NCBI RefSeq assembly: GCF_030463565.1
Contig: NC_134648.1
Span: 46,996,346-47,060,345, forward strand
Origin: Pelecanus crispus
Taxonomy: Eukaryota > Chordata > Aves > Pelecaniformes > Pelecanidae
Direction of reading: 5' to 3'
Length of the DNA: 64,000 nucleotides
Part shown: positions 36,201 through 48,600 of the stretch, piece by piece
Layout: each line of letters opens with the position of its first letter
How positions within the stretch are numbered: the stretch's first letter is position 1
Translations under genes and position numbers: made by a program
The notes under the pieces: model-generated
What the model was told of the DNA's origin: nothing
The model's database searches: none
The model's input: only the letters and a program-made list of their open reading frames with translations

Positions 36201-38159
36201 CTTCAAAATTAAAAAATTACTTTAAGGCAGGCATCCTATTTAAATAGATGTTAAGACAGCAATATCACTTTCTCACACTAGTTTTCTACTGAAATTTATT
36301 GGGAGGTACGTAAAAAAGTTCCTTTTTAAGTGTTAATCAATCCTGTCAGTTGGTAACTCTGCAACAGCGCATATGAAATTCAAAGCGTTCAGTCTTTTCA
36401 ACAGAGTGGCAATAAAGATATCAGAAGCAATTATTAAATTGTATTCTAAAGCTACACGAACCTTAAAAAGCTGCTTTTTATAAAAGAATAGTATTTTCAA
36501 ATAAAGAACATTTTGGGTTTCTTATCAGGTAATTAATTCTAGACCAAGAAAAACAAAAAACGCACTAGTAACTCAAAACTGTTACCGATTTTGTAAGTTA
36601 AATCTTATTCTACAGCATTAGTACCTGATGATTAGTCCTTAGGTTATCTATTTGTTTTTTGAATACAGTTGTCCAAAAATCTTTGCAAATGAACTTCATA
36701 ATATCTAATTCATCCTTGAACCTGGCAGTATCTTTTGTGAACCTAAGAGGTAAGTGAGAAATATATCAATAATGAAAGTACACACGACTGATTAAAAAGA
36801 AAACACACAAAAAAATGGTACTAGGCAACATTATTTTGAGGCTGCTATACAAATTAGTTTTCCAGCCGTTGTACTGTATCGTTCTAGCATCACTCTGCGT
36901 TCATCCAGTATTTTAACTTAAGAGCAACACAGTGTTATCTTAATACTTGCAACACGACAGCATGCATAAATCGTTTTAATTATATGATTATTAAAGACAG
37001 CCAAAGTACAGAAAGATGCAAAGGACCCCATCAGTTTTATCGTCAATGGAATGTCTAAATAGAAGATAAACAAAAAGCTCACACCTATACTACTGCTTGG
37101 AAGAAGTCCTTCAAATATGCAAAGAGGCACTAACACAGAGGAACAAACATGTAAAACTTGTTCCTGTTTTGCAAAAAGGGACCTCTTTCTCTCGCTTATT
37201 TCAGAATTCTCTCCCTTTATCTTCCTTGCGGGTCTTTATCTGGCACTAAAGCACCACTTTGTTCAACGAAAGCAAGACTTCATTCAGAAGCTCAAGAGTG
37301 CACACGACCTCAGGAGGAGGGCGCTGAAGCTGCATGTGCAGCATGTCATTGTGAACCCCCAAAGTGCCTGGGGAAACAAGGAGGCAACGTGCTCGGTCAC
37401 GAAGATCCAAGGACGGAGAGCACTTTAGAAAAAAGAAACAGCCAGAGCAGCCAATCATAAAATTAAGTTTAAGAAAGAAATTAGAAAGAGAAGAAAATCA
37501 TGAAACGTACGAGAAGTAGGCAACATGCTAAAGTAGGTCTATAAAAAATGCAATTAAAACGGATTATAAGTATTAAAAGTAACCATATACCCTCACTCAG
37601 TTTTCACGATGGAAAGCACTGGGAAAATACATACTCCAAAACCGTCCTGTGGTATTTAAACACATGTCCCCACAACAACGAGATGCCGGAAGAGAGGATG
37701 CCAGAACGTGTAATAAGAGGAACACAGCCGCGGCACAACCCTCTGTCCACCCAAAGCAGCCAGCAGCTTTCCACCGAGCGGGCGAACGCTCCGGGGCCCA
37801 GCAGGCCGGGAAGGAGGGGGCGCGGGCCCCCGCCGGGGAAAAACCCCGAGGACGAGCAAGGCCCGCCGGCCCCGGGGGCGGGAGGAGGGGCGCCGGATGC
37901 GGGCGAGGCTGCGGCGGGGACTCACCTCTCGATCAGCCCCTGCCCGACGCGGAAGCCCATGCTCTCCAGCTTGGTGGTGCAGCGGCCGTTCTCCTGCAAG
38001 ACACAAGGCGCCGCCGCCGCCGCTGCTTTACCCCGGCCGCTGCCGGGCGGCCCCCAGCGCGGCCCCGGCCCCACTCACCCCTTCGCCCTGCTCGGCGGCG
38101 CGGTACAGCCCCGCCACCATCTCGTTGTGCAGCAGCAGGAAGAGCGCCTCGTCCGCCAT
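33203..38159 (-). CDS. TRAPPC6B: TRAPPC6B, TRAPP tethering complex subunit, complete, 158 aa
   Basis: TRAPPC6B is a Bet3-family subunit of the TRAPP complexes. These tether COPII vesicles and act as a nucleotide exchange factor for Rab1 at the early Golgi (family knowledge). Six exons on the minus strand: 38079-38159, 37926-37993, 36625-36742, 35029-35112, 33899-33992 and 33203-33234. The joined product is exactly 158 residues, the length of human TRAPPC6B, from MADEALFLLL to KFQVMIQKM. The start ATG at 38159 is embedded in GAGATGGCGG. Intron 1 is only 85 bp and lies inside the CpG island. Exon 4 (28 codons, phase 0) has a weak donor. TRAPPC6A is excluded by the sequence and gene order. The gene is divergent from PNN and convergent with GEMIN2. 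Confidence 0.97.
33899..33992 (-). CDS. TRAPPC6B: TRAPPC6B exon 5 (residues 118-149)
   Basis: YLAFTCGLIRGGLSNLGIKS to SSMPA; ends GCA T|gtaagt, splitting Cys149. Confidence 0.95.
35029..35112 (-). CDS. TRAPPC6B: TRAPPC6B exon 4 (residues 90-117), likely cassette exon
   Basis: An 84-bp phase-0 exon, GIYVLQDNKFRLLTQMSAGK to EHAPK. The donor AAG|gtaccc departs from consensus at +4 to +6. Skipping would leave a 130-aa product. Confidence 0.95.
36625..36742 (-). CDS. TRAPPC6B: TRAPPC6B exon 3 (residues 50-89)
   Basis: Acceptor cctcttag; FTKDTARFKDELDIMKFICK to LRTNHQ; donor CAG|gtacta. Confidence 0.96.
37926..37993 (-). CDS. TRAPPC6B: TRAPPC6B exon 2 (residues 28-50)
   Basis: Acceptor gtcttgcag; ENGRCTTKLESMGFRVGQGL then IE; ends AG|gtgagt, splitting Arg50. 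Confidence 0.95.
38079..38159 (-). CDS. TRAPPC6B: TRAPPC6B exon 1 (residues 1-27)
   Basis: MADEALFLLLHNEMV to AAEQGEG; donor GGG|gtgagt. Human has Val at the last position. Confidence 0.95.
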
Positions 38160-38953
38160 CTCCGCTCCGCGGCGGGGCTCCCCCCCCTCGCCCTCACCCC
38201 CGCCCGGCGCCGCGGCAAGGCCCAGCTGCCGCCGGGGCTCGCCGCCGCCGCGCCGCCCCTTCCGGCCGGGCCCCGTCAGCCTCCGGTGCTCCCGACCGAG
38301 GCGGAGCGGCCCAGCAGAGGCGGCCCCACCGGTTCTCCCCGTCGGGGAGCCGCTCGGCGTTCCTGCCCGCTGCCGCCTGGGGGAGGCCTGCCGCGGCTGG
38401 CTGGCGCCGGCCGAAGCCTCTCTTAGAGGCGAGAAAGGGCCTTTTACGTTATCGCTTCCCAGAGCCCGCTGCCTCGGGCGGTGGCGCGCAGCGGGGCTGC
38501 ACAAGCGAGTGCCGTGAGGGGGGACAAACGGGTCTCCTCCCTGCGGAGCTGCCCCCCGCCCGCCTTACTGCTGGGGGGCTGAAATGGGGGGCGGGGGGAG
38601 GCGTCGTGGGTTTCTTTTTGCCTTCAGAACGTCACGCCTTCATTCGCCTTCCGCTTCCTGCCGCTGCGAAGTGCCAGCGGGCTCCGCGCCTGGGGGCTCG
38701 CCCCGGCCACTCCGCAGAAACGGCACCGGCTGGGCGGCGGGAAAGAGCGCAGTTAAAAACCTCGCCACCCCAGGCGTCAGGAACAACCTCCAGTAACGCC
38801 GTTTTGCAGCTGCTAAACGGGGAGCCAGGTGGTGAAGCCCAAGCCACGAAGCTTCGGGTGACAGGCGGGAGGCGTGAGGGCAGGCACGGGGCCGCCGCTG
38901 CCGCCACCCCCCGGCCCCGGCCTGCGCGCCAGACCCCAGTAACGTCCCCGCCT

Positions 38954-39347
38954 ATTGGCTCGCTTGGCGTGGCGGCCTCTGTAGTGGAACGGTGATTGGC
39001 CCCCGCCCGAGCCGCCTGCGTGCTGGCTTGTCGGCCCCATAGAGTGAGAAGGTAGGATGTGTTCGAGGTGGGTGGGGACAAACGTCCTCGAAGTGGCTTT
39101 CTGATTGGGCTGCGCGAAATTGACGCGTGAGTTCTCGTTAGCTCTGAGCGATGTCACTCCGGCGGTCCCTTTGGTGATTCGTAGCGCCGGCAGGCAGAGG
39201 CTTCCAGTAGTTGGTCGGTCGGGGTGCCACTCTGCCTCTGCGCCCTGTGACTGGTGGGCGCCTTCAACGAGCCTTTCCCGCGGGGCGTGCCCTCGCCTCT
39301 CGTACCCGATTATTGGCGGTCGGCGGGGACCGCCGAGGGGCTATTGG
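38954..39347 (-). promoter_or_regulatory. Five CCAAT boxes in the TRAPPC6B/PNN divergent promoter
   Basis: ATTGG (CCAAT on minus) occurs at 38954-38958, 38995-38999, 39104-39108, 39312-39316 and 39343-39347. Each has NF-Y-favoured flanks (tgattgg or t/c-tattggc). All five point the same way. A GC box GGGCGGGGC follows at 39410-39418. Motifs are seen; NF-Y and Sp-factor use is inferred. Confidence 0.6.
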
Positions 39348-39487
39348 CTGCGCCACCCCGGCCCGCGGCTGCCGGAGTGGTGGGCCGCCAGGCGGGCCGT
39401 ACCGCGCGTGGGCGGGGCCTCCCCCCCCCCCCCCGTTACCCAGCGGTGCCTTGCGCTGGGCCCCGGCTAGGCCGCGCTGCGGGCGGG

Positions 39488-39600
39488 ATGGCGGTGGCGG
39501 TGCGCGCGCTGCAGGAGCAGCTGGAGAAAGCCAAGGAGAGCCTCAAGCACGTGGACGAGAACATCCGCAAGCTCACGGGACGGGACCCCAATGACGTGAG
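39488..39600 (+). CDS. PNN: PNN exon 1 (residues 1-37)
   Basis: ATG in gcgggATGGCGG; encodes [10 protein letters not shown] to TGRDPNDV; donor AG|gtgagg, followed at once by long G runs. Confidence 0.95.
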
Positions 39601-42600
39601 GTGAGGCGGGGGGGGGGGCGCCCGCCGGAGGGACGGCCCGGCGGGGGGGGGGGGGGCTAGGGAGCGGCCGGGCCGGCGGGGTGAGGGGGTTGGCGTGCGC
39701 CGCGCCGTTGTCCCGGGGGGAAGGGGGTTGCGCGGGAGGGGCCCGAGGGGCAGGCGGTGAGGGGCTGCCCCGCAGGCCGCCGCCCCCGCAGGCCGCCGCG
39801 CCCGTCTCCGGGCCATATTCCAACCCCCCCCCCCCCCCCCCCCCAACCTTTGGCGCAGCGCCAGGGGGGCTGCTGCGGCCCCGGTCCCGCTGGTTTGCTG
39901 GCGGCCTCCGCCCGTCGTGGCGGGGGACGCGACCGCGGGGTTGCGTGAGGGGAGCGGTCATGGCCGCGGGCAGCGCTGGCTGGGCGAGCTGCAGCGCCCC
40001 GGGGAGCCTCCCTGCAGCGGCCCGGGGGGGGCCGGGCAGGTACCGCTCACGGCGCCCGCTGTCTCTTGCAGGCCCCCTCAAAACAGACTGTTAGCCATCA
40101 CAGGCCCTGGTGGAGGTAGAGGGCGTGGGAGCTTATTGCTAAGGTAAGGAGCTGCAGAAACGGGCGGTGGGGTTTCTTCCACGTGGGGGTTTTTTCACCC
40201 TTTCCCCTGGCATTGCTGTCCTTACGCCGGGGCATTTTATATTTCTCATCTGATCCCGTTGCTCATTGTACTGCTGTTTCAGTAAGCAGGTACCAAAGCT
40301 GGCCTACAGGGCATTTGGGGTTATATGTCACTGCCTGAAATTTAAAGTACCTTCTCGTTCTGCGTTTTAACAAGTTTAAACTGGTGCTTTTTCCCTAACT
40401 CTTTCAGCTGTTAGCCTGAAAAACAAGGGGAAACATCAAAGTTAAGGGAGGTGTTATGTGGTACCTGGGACCTTGTCTCTTTGAAATTGTTCAAAATCAG
40501 TCTCTCAGTAATTAAGAAAGTGGTGGCTGCTCCAGGAATAATAGAAAGAGTTGAAGTCGACAGGAATTTTAAAACAGATGTAGGTAAAACCACTAGTGTT
40601 CTGTTGTGGGTTTTCCGTTGTTTTTTTTTTTTTTTTTCCCCTCCTCCTCCCCTCTTCCCCCCCCCCCCCCAATTAGAATGAAAAGTCCAATGTTTGTTCA
40701 GTAGTTCTTCCTCAGTGGAGTATGTAGTGGATTTTTTGTTGAGTTTCAGTATTAAACTGCTGGTTAATGCTTAATACATCTTGAAAATTACTGCAGATAT
40801 GAACACTTGAACATAATGGGGCTCCTTGTTTTAGTGTAGCTACTCAGTTAAATAAGTGCAGAAATTAAAGTTTAAATTAGTTGGTCCACAAGCAGTATGT
40901 TAATATGTTTAAGCACTTTATTGCAGTAGTAAGAGTAAATGATGACAGAGCTGGTAAAATTTATTGTTACATTATGACCACAAAGCCAAAATACAGTTTG
41001 ATTGTGCAGGCTTAAGGTGGACCTGGGGTTATCCTAACTTGTTCTGAGATCATAAGTGTTTTCTTTTTAGGCGTGGATTCTCGGATAGTGGAGGAGGACC
41101 CCCAGCCAAACAGAGGGATCTTGAAGGGGCAGCCAGTAGGTGGGTGCAAAAACTAATGCAGAGAACTTGTTTTATCAGAATGAGAATTTATAACAGTAAA
41201 TTTAAGATGCTTAGATTCGGTAACTGTTAATAAGTGATGACTTTTACTGTCTTCTTCAGAGATTACATATTCAAGACTTGTTGGAAATATATTTGGATGA
41301 TAGCAATTGACTGTGGTGACATCTCCCCTCCCCCCCACACACACTAGCAATATAAGGATTATAGCAATAATATAAAGATATAGCAATACAAAGACTCTTG
41401 GAATTTTCTGTTTTACTTGGTGTACAGTCTGCTGTATTACGTTCTGCTTAGTACCCTAGATTTGTTTTACTGTAGACACAAATTGAATTATGACTGACAT
41501 CTCCCGTTCAATAAATTGAATGCATACAGTGTGACAATGGGCACAGATTTTGAGCTTTCGTACCTGGATGCAGATCTGTCAGATGTGACTGATTATAGGC
41601 AGCTTCGTTCTGTGGGCACTTAGGTGCAATGGTAGTTCTTGACTAAAGCAAGGCTTGCTTTTGAATTTTTGAGTTAACGCAAAATGAATACCGTGAAACT
41701 GCTTTACCAGTAGTAAAGTGCTGTGCCACAAAACTAAGAGTGAAAGCTGAAAATAACTTCTGTTTAACACACTGTCCAGTTGTTCTTTGTTAAAGCCTCA
41801 GGTCATCCCAGTTCTGAGGTCCTAAGTGCTCTGCCCCTCCTCACCTGTTTTCTAGGTATTTGGCTAGGTAACTTAAATAGCATTTCCCGTTTGAAAAATC
41901 ATACCAACCTTTATATCTTGATGCATTTAAATCTGTCTCACGATACCCTTATACCGGTAGCCATTTCAGAGATTCTGCAAAAAGTGCAAACATTAAAACC
42001 AAGAAAAGTTCCAAAGGTATTCTAAAAAGTTAAATATGGTAGTAAAGTGGGCTCTTCTGTTTTACTTTACTGTGCAAGTTGTATTAAAACTTTAAGCTGT
42101 TTTCTCTCACTGATTTTTACCAATGGTAGATTCTGTTTGTAAAATGCTACTTACTGGTCATTGGAACAGTGGGGAGATTTTTACTGGAAGTGTTGGTTCT
42201 TCTGACTAGATATGCTGACTTGTATTTTTCCTGTGTTAGCACAGATGCTGTCCTAAATACATGTTCTCTAGTGACCACTAATGCTTTATTTTACTCAGGC
42301 TGGGTGGAGAACGCCGGACAAGAAGAGAATCACGCCAAGAAAGCGACGCAGAAGATGATGATATTAAAAAGGTAATACATGATAAATGGAGCTGTGCAGG
42401 AAGAAACCTACTTATCTGGAACATGAACAAAGTAGTTTGTTTTTCTTTGTTGTAGCCAGCGTTGCCATCTTCTGTTGTTGCTACCTCCAAAGAGCGAACA
42501 CGTCGAGACCTTATACAAGATCAAAATATGGATGAGAAAGGAAAACAAAGGTATGCAGACATCTCTTTAAGCACTAACATGGTACTTCTGAGTGCTAGCA

Positions 42601-45600
42601 TAGGAAGTAGCTTTAGATTTAACATTTAGATTGTATTAGACAGATGCTATTATGTATCAAAGATGATGTTGAAGTGGTACCACAATGGTATAAAATTGAT
42701 TTTAAAAAATGTTCTCTCAAAATACTTCACAGCAGTAACAACACATAGTTCACTTCATGTAACTGGCAGGGGTTCTACTTGTCAGGCCACCTACAGGAAT
42801 AGGTTTGTTAGTGCTATTGTAACTGATAATCTTCAAGTAAGACAAAAAAATATACATGGCTTCGTTGGTTACTTAACATTTTGGACGGTTACAACTGTCT
42901 TGGTACATAATTTATTTTATTGGTTGAAGGAGGCTTTTGGGTGTGGGTTTTCCCCTTGGTTTTTTTGACACAGTAGTACCAGCATGTGTTTCTTTTGTCT
43001 TACTACTTTCAGACTCATTATTGTGCGTACAGTCTGACCTTTCTTTTGCCTGGTTCTTTTTAGATTCCTCCTATGTATATCTCCTTTTTCCTGTACTTTA
43101 TTTGTGTCAGGGTAGCTTGTAAAAATTCTTCCTGAGAGGCAGTTCTACTGGGACAAGATGTTGGAAAAGCAAATTTGCAACTGCATCCAACCTCTTGGAC
43201 TCCATCTGCTTCAGTCTGCAGCTCACCTGGTGCAATAATAACCCATACCTCAAATAAATAGAAGCGTGAGAGCTGGAATAAGGAACTAAAGAGAGCTTCT
43301 CTGATAAGGACCTCAGATCAGTTAGCAGAGAAAAGGCATTTTGCTTGCTTCTTTTACAGTTACTACACCACTAACAGACTGCTGTTGCTTCCATCACCAG
43401 TTTCCAACTGCTTTTCTTACAGAAAGACTTTCAGAATTCTTAGTGGACTTCCTAGAGCTTCAGGCACTAAAAGTTTCTTTCCTCAGAATTGCAGTTTTAC
43501 TGTTTTGCTCTTCAGTAGTTTTCTGGGGAGATGAGAAAACCAGTATTGAACTCTTTGTGATTTGTGGTAGAAAGAAGCTTTTTAAGACGACAGCATCCAT
43601 TGAACCCTTGGTTGTGCTCAGTGTCTTCTGGGATGTCATTCATATACAAATACACTTTGAGTAAGCTCTAGCTCTCAACTCTTTGTTTGTTCCTATTTCT
43701 GCTGTTTAATATACAAGTACCTTTACCTTTCCATGTCAGGTTTGTGCCATTGTAGTAGAGTGGTACTGAGTGAAGAGAGTAGCATTCCCTTTCTCTCTTA
43801 ATTGGGTAAAAGTTCAAGGCGAATAAGAGAGTCTGCCTCTTGCTGTAAAGGCTTAATTTCAGATTAAGTGGGAAGAAAGAAAAGGTGAAATTCAGGAAAC
43901 TAGTTCGTGTTCAGAAGAAGGTAATTCCTTGAAGAATTTTACTTATTTTAAGTTTTCTCAAAACAACACTTAATTGGATGAGAGCAATTCTGGTTTCATC
44001 CCACAGTGCAGTGTCTCATTGTAGAAGATATTGTTAGGCAAACTGTGACAGATAAGCTTTCGCTCCCCTGTGGCTCCACTTCTCCTTAATCCTCTGAGCG
44101 GGGTGTGGGGGGGTACGTTTTTCAGAAAGCCCAGTGACCTTCCAGTTCACTGGCTTAGTGATAGCTCACACTGTATTTACTCAGCCTTTTCTTCAGTACT
44201 CCCTGCTTTTGGATATTTTTTTTTTTAATATTTTCTTAGTGTCATTATTTCCAGGTATAAAATGTGCAAGCTTCCAGTTTTCCCAGTGCTAACTGTGCTG
44301 TGTTATGGATAAGAGCTGTGTCTTACTCTTAAGCAAAATATGATATGTCACTGGAAATTATATCCTTGACTGTTGGCGCAGTCAGTATGTATTCTGTTGC
44401 TAATGGCCTTGAGTAATACTGAGCCTTTAAAAATAAATGTCTCTGAGGTGGAAAGTTTCTCTGATTGTTTATGCAAATAAAAGTGTTAGTACTTGAACTG
44501 AATCTCAGACTGCTTTTTGTTTTTTATTCAGGAATCGACGTATATTTGGCTTGTTGATGGGCACTCTTCAGAAATTTAAGCAGGAGTCCACAGTTGCTAC
44601 TGAGAGGGTACTTATTTTTAGTTCTGTCTGATTGTAAATAATAAAGTAAAATTGTGTGGTTAAGCTGCTTCAAATAGGAATGAAAATTCCACACTCTGTA
44701 GGCTCCAGGTGCAACAAATTGGTAAGAGTGCATGTAGGTTTTTGTTTGGTTTAGTCTAGTGGAATTGGGGTGGGAAGCAGGAAGGGGACTCTAACAATTT
44801 CATGACTTTATAATGCTATTTCTGACCACTGCAGAAGTTAAAAGGCATTATTTTGTTGATTGTTTTTTTTTAATTGCTGTACATTTTTAAAACATGTAAA
44901 CCAAAAATAGATGATCTTTTTTCTTGTTTACATTTTTCGGGGATCATTTCAAAGTGAATGGAATTTAATCAGGTAACTATTTAATAGGTCATAGGCTACT
45001 TCTGTAAATAATGGTGATTCAATATTGCTGAAGCAGCGGCCACTCTGATGTGTTCCAGATGTTTAAATTATAACCAAGTACACAGAAATGTATGGTTGTA
45101 TTACGCTATCTATTTGACTACAAATGGCTTCCCCCTCCCAGTTTAGATAACAAGAATTCCTGTTTTTAATAAATGGATATGTGATTGTACTGAAGTGGAG
45201 GCTTTGCAGAGCTTAGTGGTAACTTCAAAAAAACTTGTATATAGGATGGTGGCAACTTTATTCCTAGTATGCCCTTTTAAACTGTAGAGGGTATGGTACT
45301 TGTTTACTGTTGCCCTAAATGGGTTATTCGGTTAATACTAATAACCTTTAGATTAAAAACAGTGTTTGCAAGTTCTACTTTCAGCAGTCTGGTGGAAGCA
45401 GGCAGAAAGCTTTTAAACTTAAAACCTTTTCTGTGTAGTGTTAGCGTAGCTGGCTTGCAGCGTTGGGTTTGATTACTTTCAGGTTCAGTATTTGGATATC
45501 CTGCTGTTCTGTCTGACTTGTCATGTAGCACATGAGAAAGGACCAAAGTTCTGTGTTACCTGCTTGCATTTAGAACAAGAAACTATTGATTAGGATGGTC

Positions 45601-48600
45601 TAGAAACATGGAGTCCTTGTCTCATTTATAATGTGTTTACATAAAGAGTCTTTGAGCAGTTACTGCTCTTCACAACATTTTTCTGAGAATTTGTATAGGC
45701 GTTGTTCTCTTCATACATAAAAACTTATTATAAATCAAAGTAGAGGTCTGAGGAGTCTTATGACACAGCTATTTTGTTGTCCAGGCACTGAATTGTATTT
45801 TTTTTATTAGACAACTGTTGTACAATCTGAGCATATAGCTGTCTTGGACATACTATAATCCAGGAATGCCCTGTTTGTAATATATCTAATCAGCGATGAA
45901 TACACTGGAAGTATTTGCAATGTAATTTGTTTTTGCAATGTAATTTGTTTTGTTGGTCCCAAACAACAGTCTGCGGTCCTTCATTTGTTTTTGGGGGAGT
46001 CAACTTTTTTCCCTCCAAGGGGAATACCTGAAATCTAGTTTCTTTTTTTCTGCCATTGGGGGGGGGGGAAATGTTGAAGCTTGTATTGAAAGCTCAAATC
46101 CAATTTGAATGATAGAAGGCAGACAGAAATCCACAGGGGCCCATAATTTTTTAGTTAGTGCACAAAAAATTAGGTGCCAGCAAGCAATGACACTATTTTG
46201 TTCTATTACCTGTAATTTAGGAGATACTTCTTAACATGTTTTTAGGAATGCCTTTAATGGTGTAAATAATTCAAAATTTTAATTGGACCAAACTAGAACA
46301 CTTTTTTGATTTAGAAAAAACATTTAAGATACTTCTTTATTTATTTTAGCAAAAGAGACGACAAGAAATTGAACAAAAACTTGAAGTGCAGGCAGAGGAA
46401 GAAAGAAAGCAAGTTGAAAATGAAAGGCGAGAACTGTTTGAAGAAAGACGTGCTAAACAGACAGAGCTGCGGTTGCTGGAGCAAAAGGTTGAGCTTGCTC
46501 AGTTGGTGAGTTTTAGTTTTGCTCTTGATCTTTCTCTTGTTTAAACTATTCTTGTGTATCTTAGAGTTCTTTTCTTTCGTTTCTCAGCAAGAAGAATGGA
46601 ATGAACATAACGCTAAAATAATTAAATACATAAGAACGAAGACAAAACCCCACTTATTCTACATACCTGGCAGAATGTGTCCTGCTACGCAGAAGCTGAT
46701 GGAAGAGTCACAGAAAAAGATGAATGGTAAGTGGACTTTGTGATACAAAGGGCCTTATTCTTGCCTCCCTTTGATGTTTGCTGTGCAAATTTCTTTTAAG
46801 TCTCTCTGCTTAAATACATTAATTTCATGGTTTGGACAAACTGTATGTTCTTGCATGGGTGTTTGTCATAAGTGAACATTACTCTTTCAGTGACTTATTT
46901 TTATGTTGGATGTGCTTTGATTCTCTTAAAAGAAGTCAAAAGAGGTGTATGCATAATCTCAGAGGTATGTGTTTAAAACATAGCCCTTTATATTAGCTTT
47001 AGTACCCAGATGTATGCCAGTGCAGCAACTTAGTTTTTGAAAAGGCAGATTCTGTGGATTGAAGACCCAAGGAAATGCAGGTTTTTACAAAGGATTTGAG
47101 AAGTGTTTTCTTAAGCACAGCACTAGAACTTTATGATGATTTTTTTTAACCATAATGTGTGTTCATTTCTGTTTCACAGGATGACTATATTTTTCTTTTG
47201 GAAAACAATTTAAAATACTGCGGTTGATGGTAGTCCTACTGTTCTTTTTTATTAAACTGAGAATGTATTGGGTTTTATTTCTTAAGGAGCTTTTCTTCAT
47301 TTTGTGGGGTTGGGGAATAAGAGAAGCTAGTTCACCTGTCTGAATAGCTTATATTATTTAAGCTTTCTTAATACCTAACCAGCTTTTTGCTGACTCTTAC
47401 TGTCTTTGTTTACCTTAGGAAGTATAACCTTGTTAATATATAAATACCAGGAAATTAAGGTATTATTTTGATATACTGTTGGTTGGTTTGATTTTAATGA
47501 AGTCAAAACCTCTTTTTGGTAGCTTAGATTTAGGGCTTTACTGTTCTGATACTCAGCTGAGCTGACTATCCCCTTTGCTTTGTTTTCTTAAGGTAACTAG
47601 CAGTCTTTTTCATTATGCATGAATGGCTTGCTACTTCAGAATGAATAAGGATGCAGTGTTTAAAAGTTAAACATAAATTTGATAACTTACTAGCTCATAG
47701 TTAAGGGGAAAACAGACTTCAGTGTCTGTAGATTATCTGAAACTATTATTTATGCATTTATTCCCTAGCACTCTTTGAAAGCAGGCGAAATGAATTTGCA
47801 GAGCAGATTAACAAAATGGAGGCCAGGCCCAGAAGACAATCTGTGAAGGAAAAAGAACAGCAGGAGGTGCAGAATGAAGAAAAGAAGGAAGAACAGAACA
47901 AGGAGCAGGAAGAGGGTAAGGTGGCTCAGCAGGTGGAAGAGTTGGAGACAGGTAATCAGCACAATGATGTAGAAATGGAGGAGGTAGGGGAGGAAAAGGG
48001 AAAAACAGGTTCAGGGCATAGCGATGCAGAGAAAGAACAGGAAGAGGATGAACAGAAACATGAAATGGAGATTAAAGTAGAAGAGACTACCGAGGTGAGG
48101 GAGAATGACAAGCAACAGGATGGTCAGCCTGAAGAGGTCACAGTTGTAAAAGAGGAAAGTGAAAACATTCAGCCAGTGGATAATGAGCAGGATGTGGCTG
48201 AAATGAATGAGGCAGATAGTGTAGAACCTGTAGAAAATGAAAATGGCAAAGAAGTGGAACTAGAAACAGAGTGTGATGCTCAGCCAGAACAAGTGTGTAA
48301 TGTTCCTTCTCCTGAGAAGGAGAAAGGTATCAAACCAGAAATTGAAGCTGAACCTGAAGAAAACCAGGAGAAGGCACCTGAAGCTCAGCCAGAACCTGTG
48401 GCTGAGGCTCAGTCTCAGCCACAGTCTGTGCCACTGCCACAGTCACCTCAGTTGTCTCAGTCCACTCAGGATACAGAGCCCCAGGCAGACAAGGATGAAA
48501 GTGCTGTGGTGTCTGTAAAGGTGGTTGATGCACAGACAGAGCAGAGTCAGACACTGAGTGTAGAAATTAAGAGTAAGACCAGGAGTAGAAGCAGGGGTAG

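Larger units (their letters stand above)
37770..40140. promoter_or_regulatory. CpG island spanning the divergent TRAPPC6B/PNN promoter
   Basis: A CpG-dense block covering TRAPPC6B exons 1-2, the intergenic promoter and PNN exons 1-2. Open frames of up to 448 codons here are low-complexity Pro/Arg/Ala/Gly artefacts. Confidence 0.85.

Noticed and set aside
37117-37460. 103- and 100-codon frames in TRAPPC6B intron 2
   Set aside because: No recognised motif; overlapping frames on both strands look equally open, so there is no coding signal.
37649-38995. 448-codon open frame on the plus strand
   Set aside because: It runs across TRAPPC6B exons 1-2 antisense and the CpG island, and is low-complexity Arg/Pro/Ala. 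GC-rich DNA has few stop codons.
40936-41050. Box C/D snoRNA-like ATGATGA ... CTGA in PNN intron 2
   Set aside because: No terminal stem, the spacing is long, and it lies too close to exon 3.
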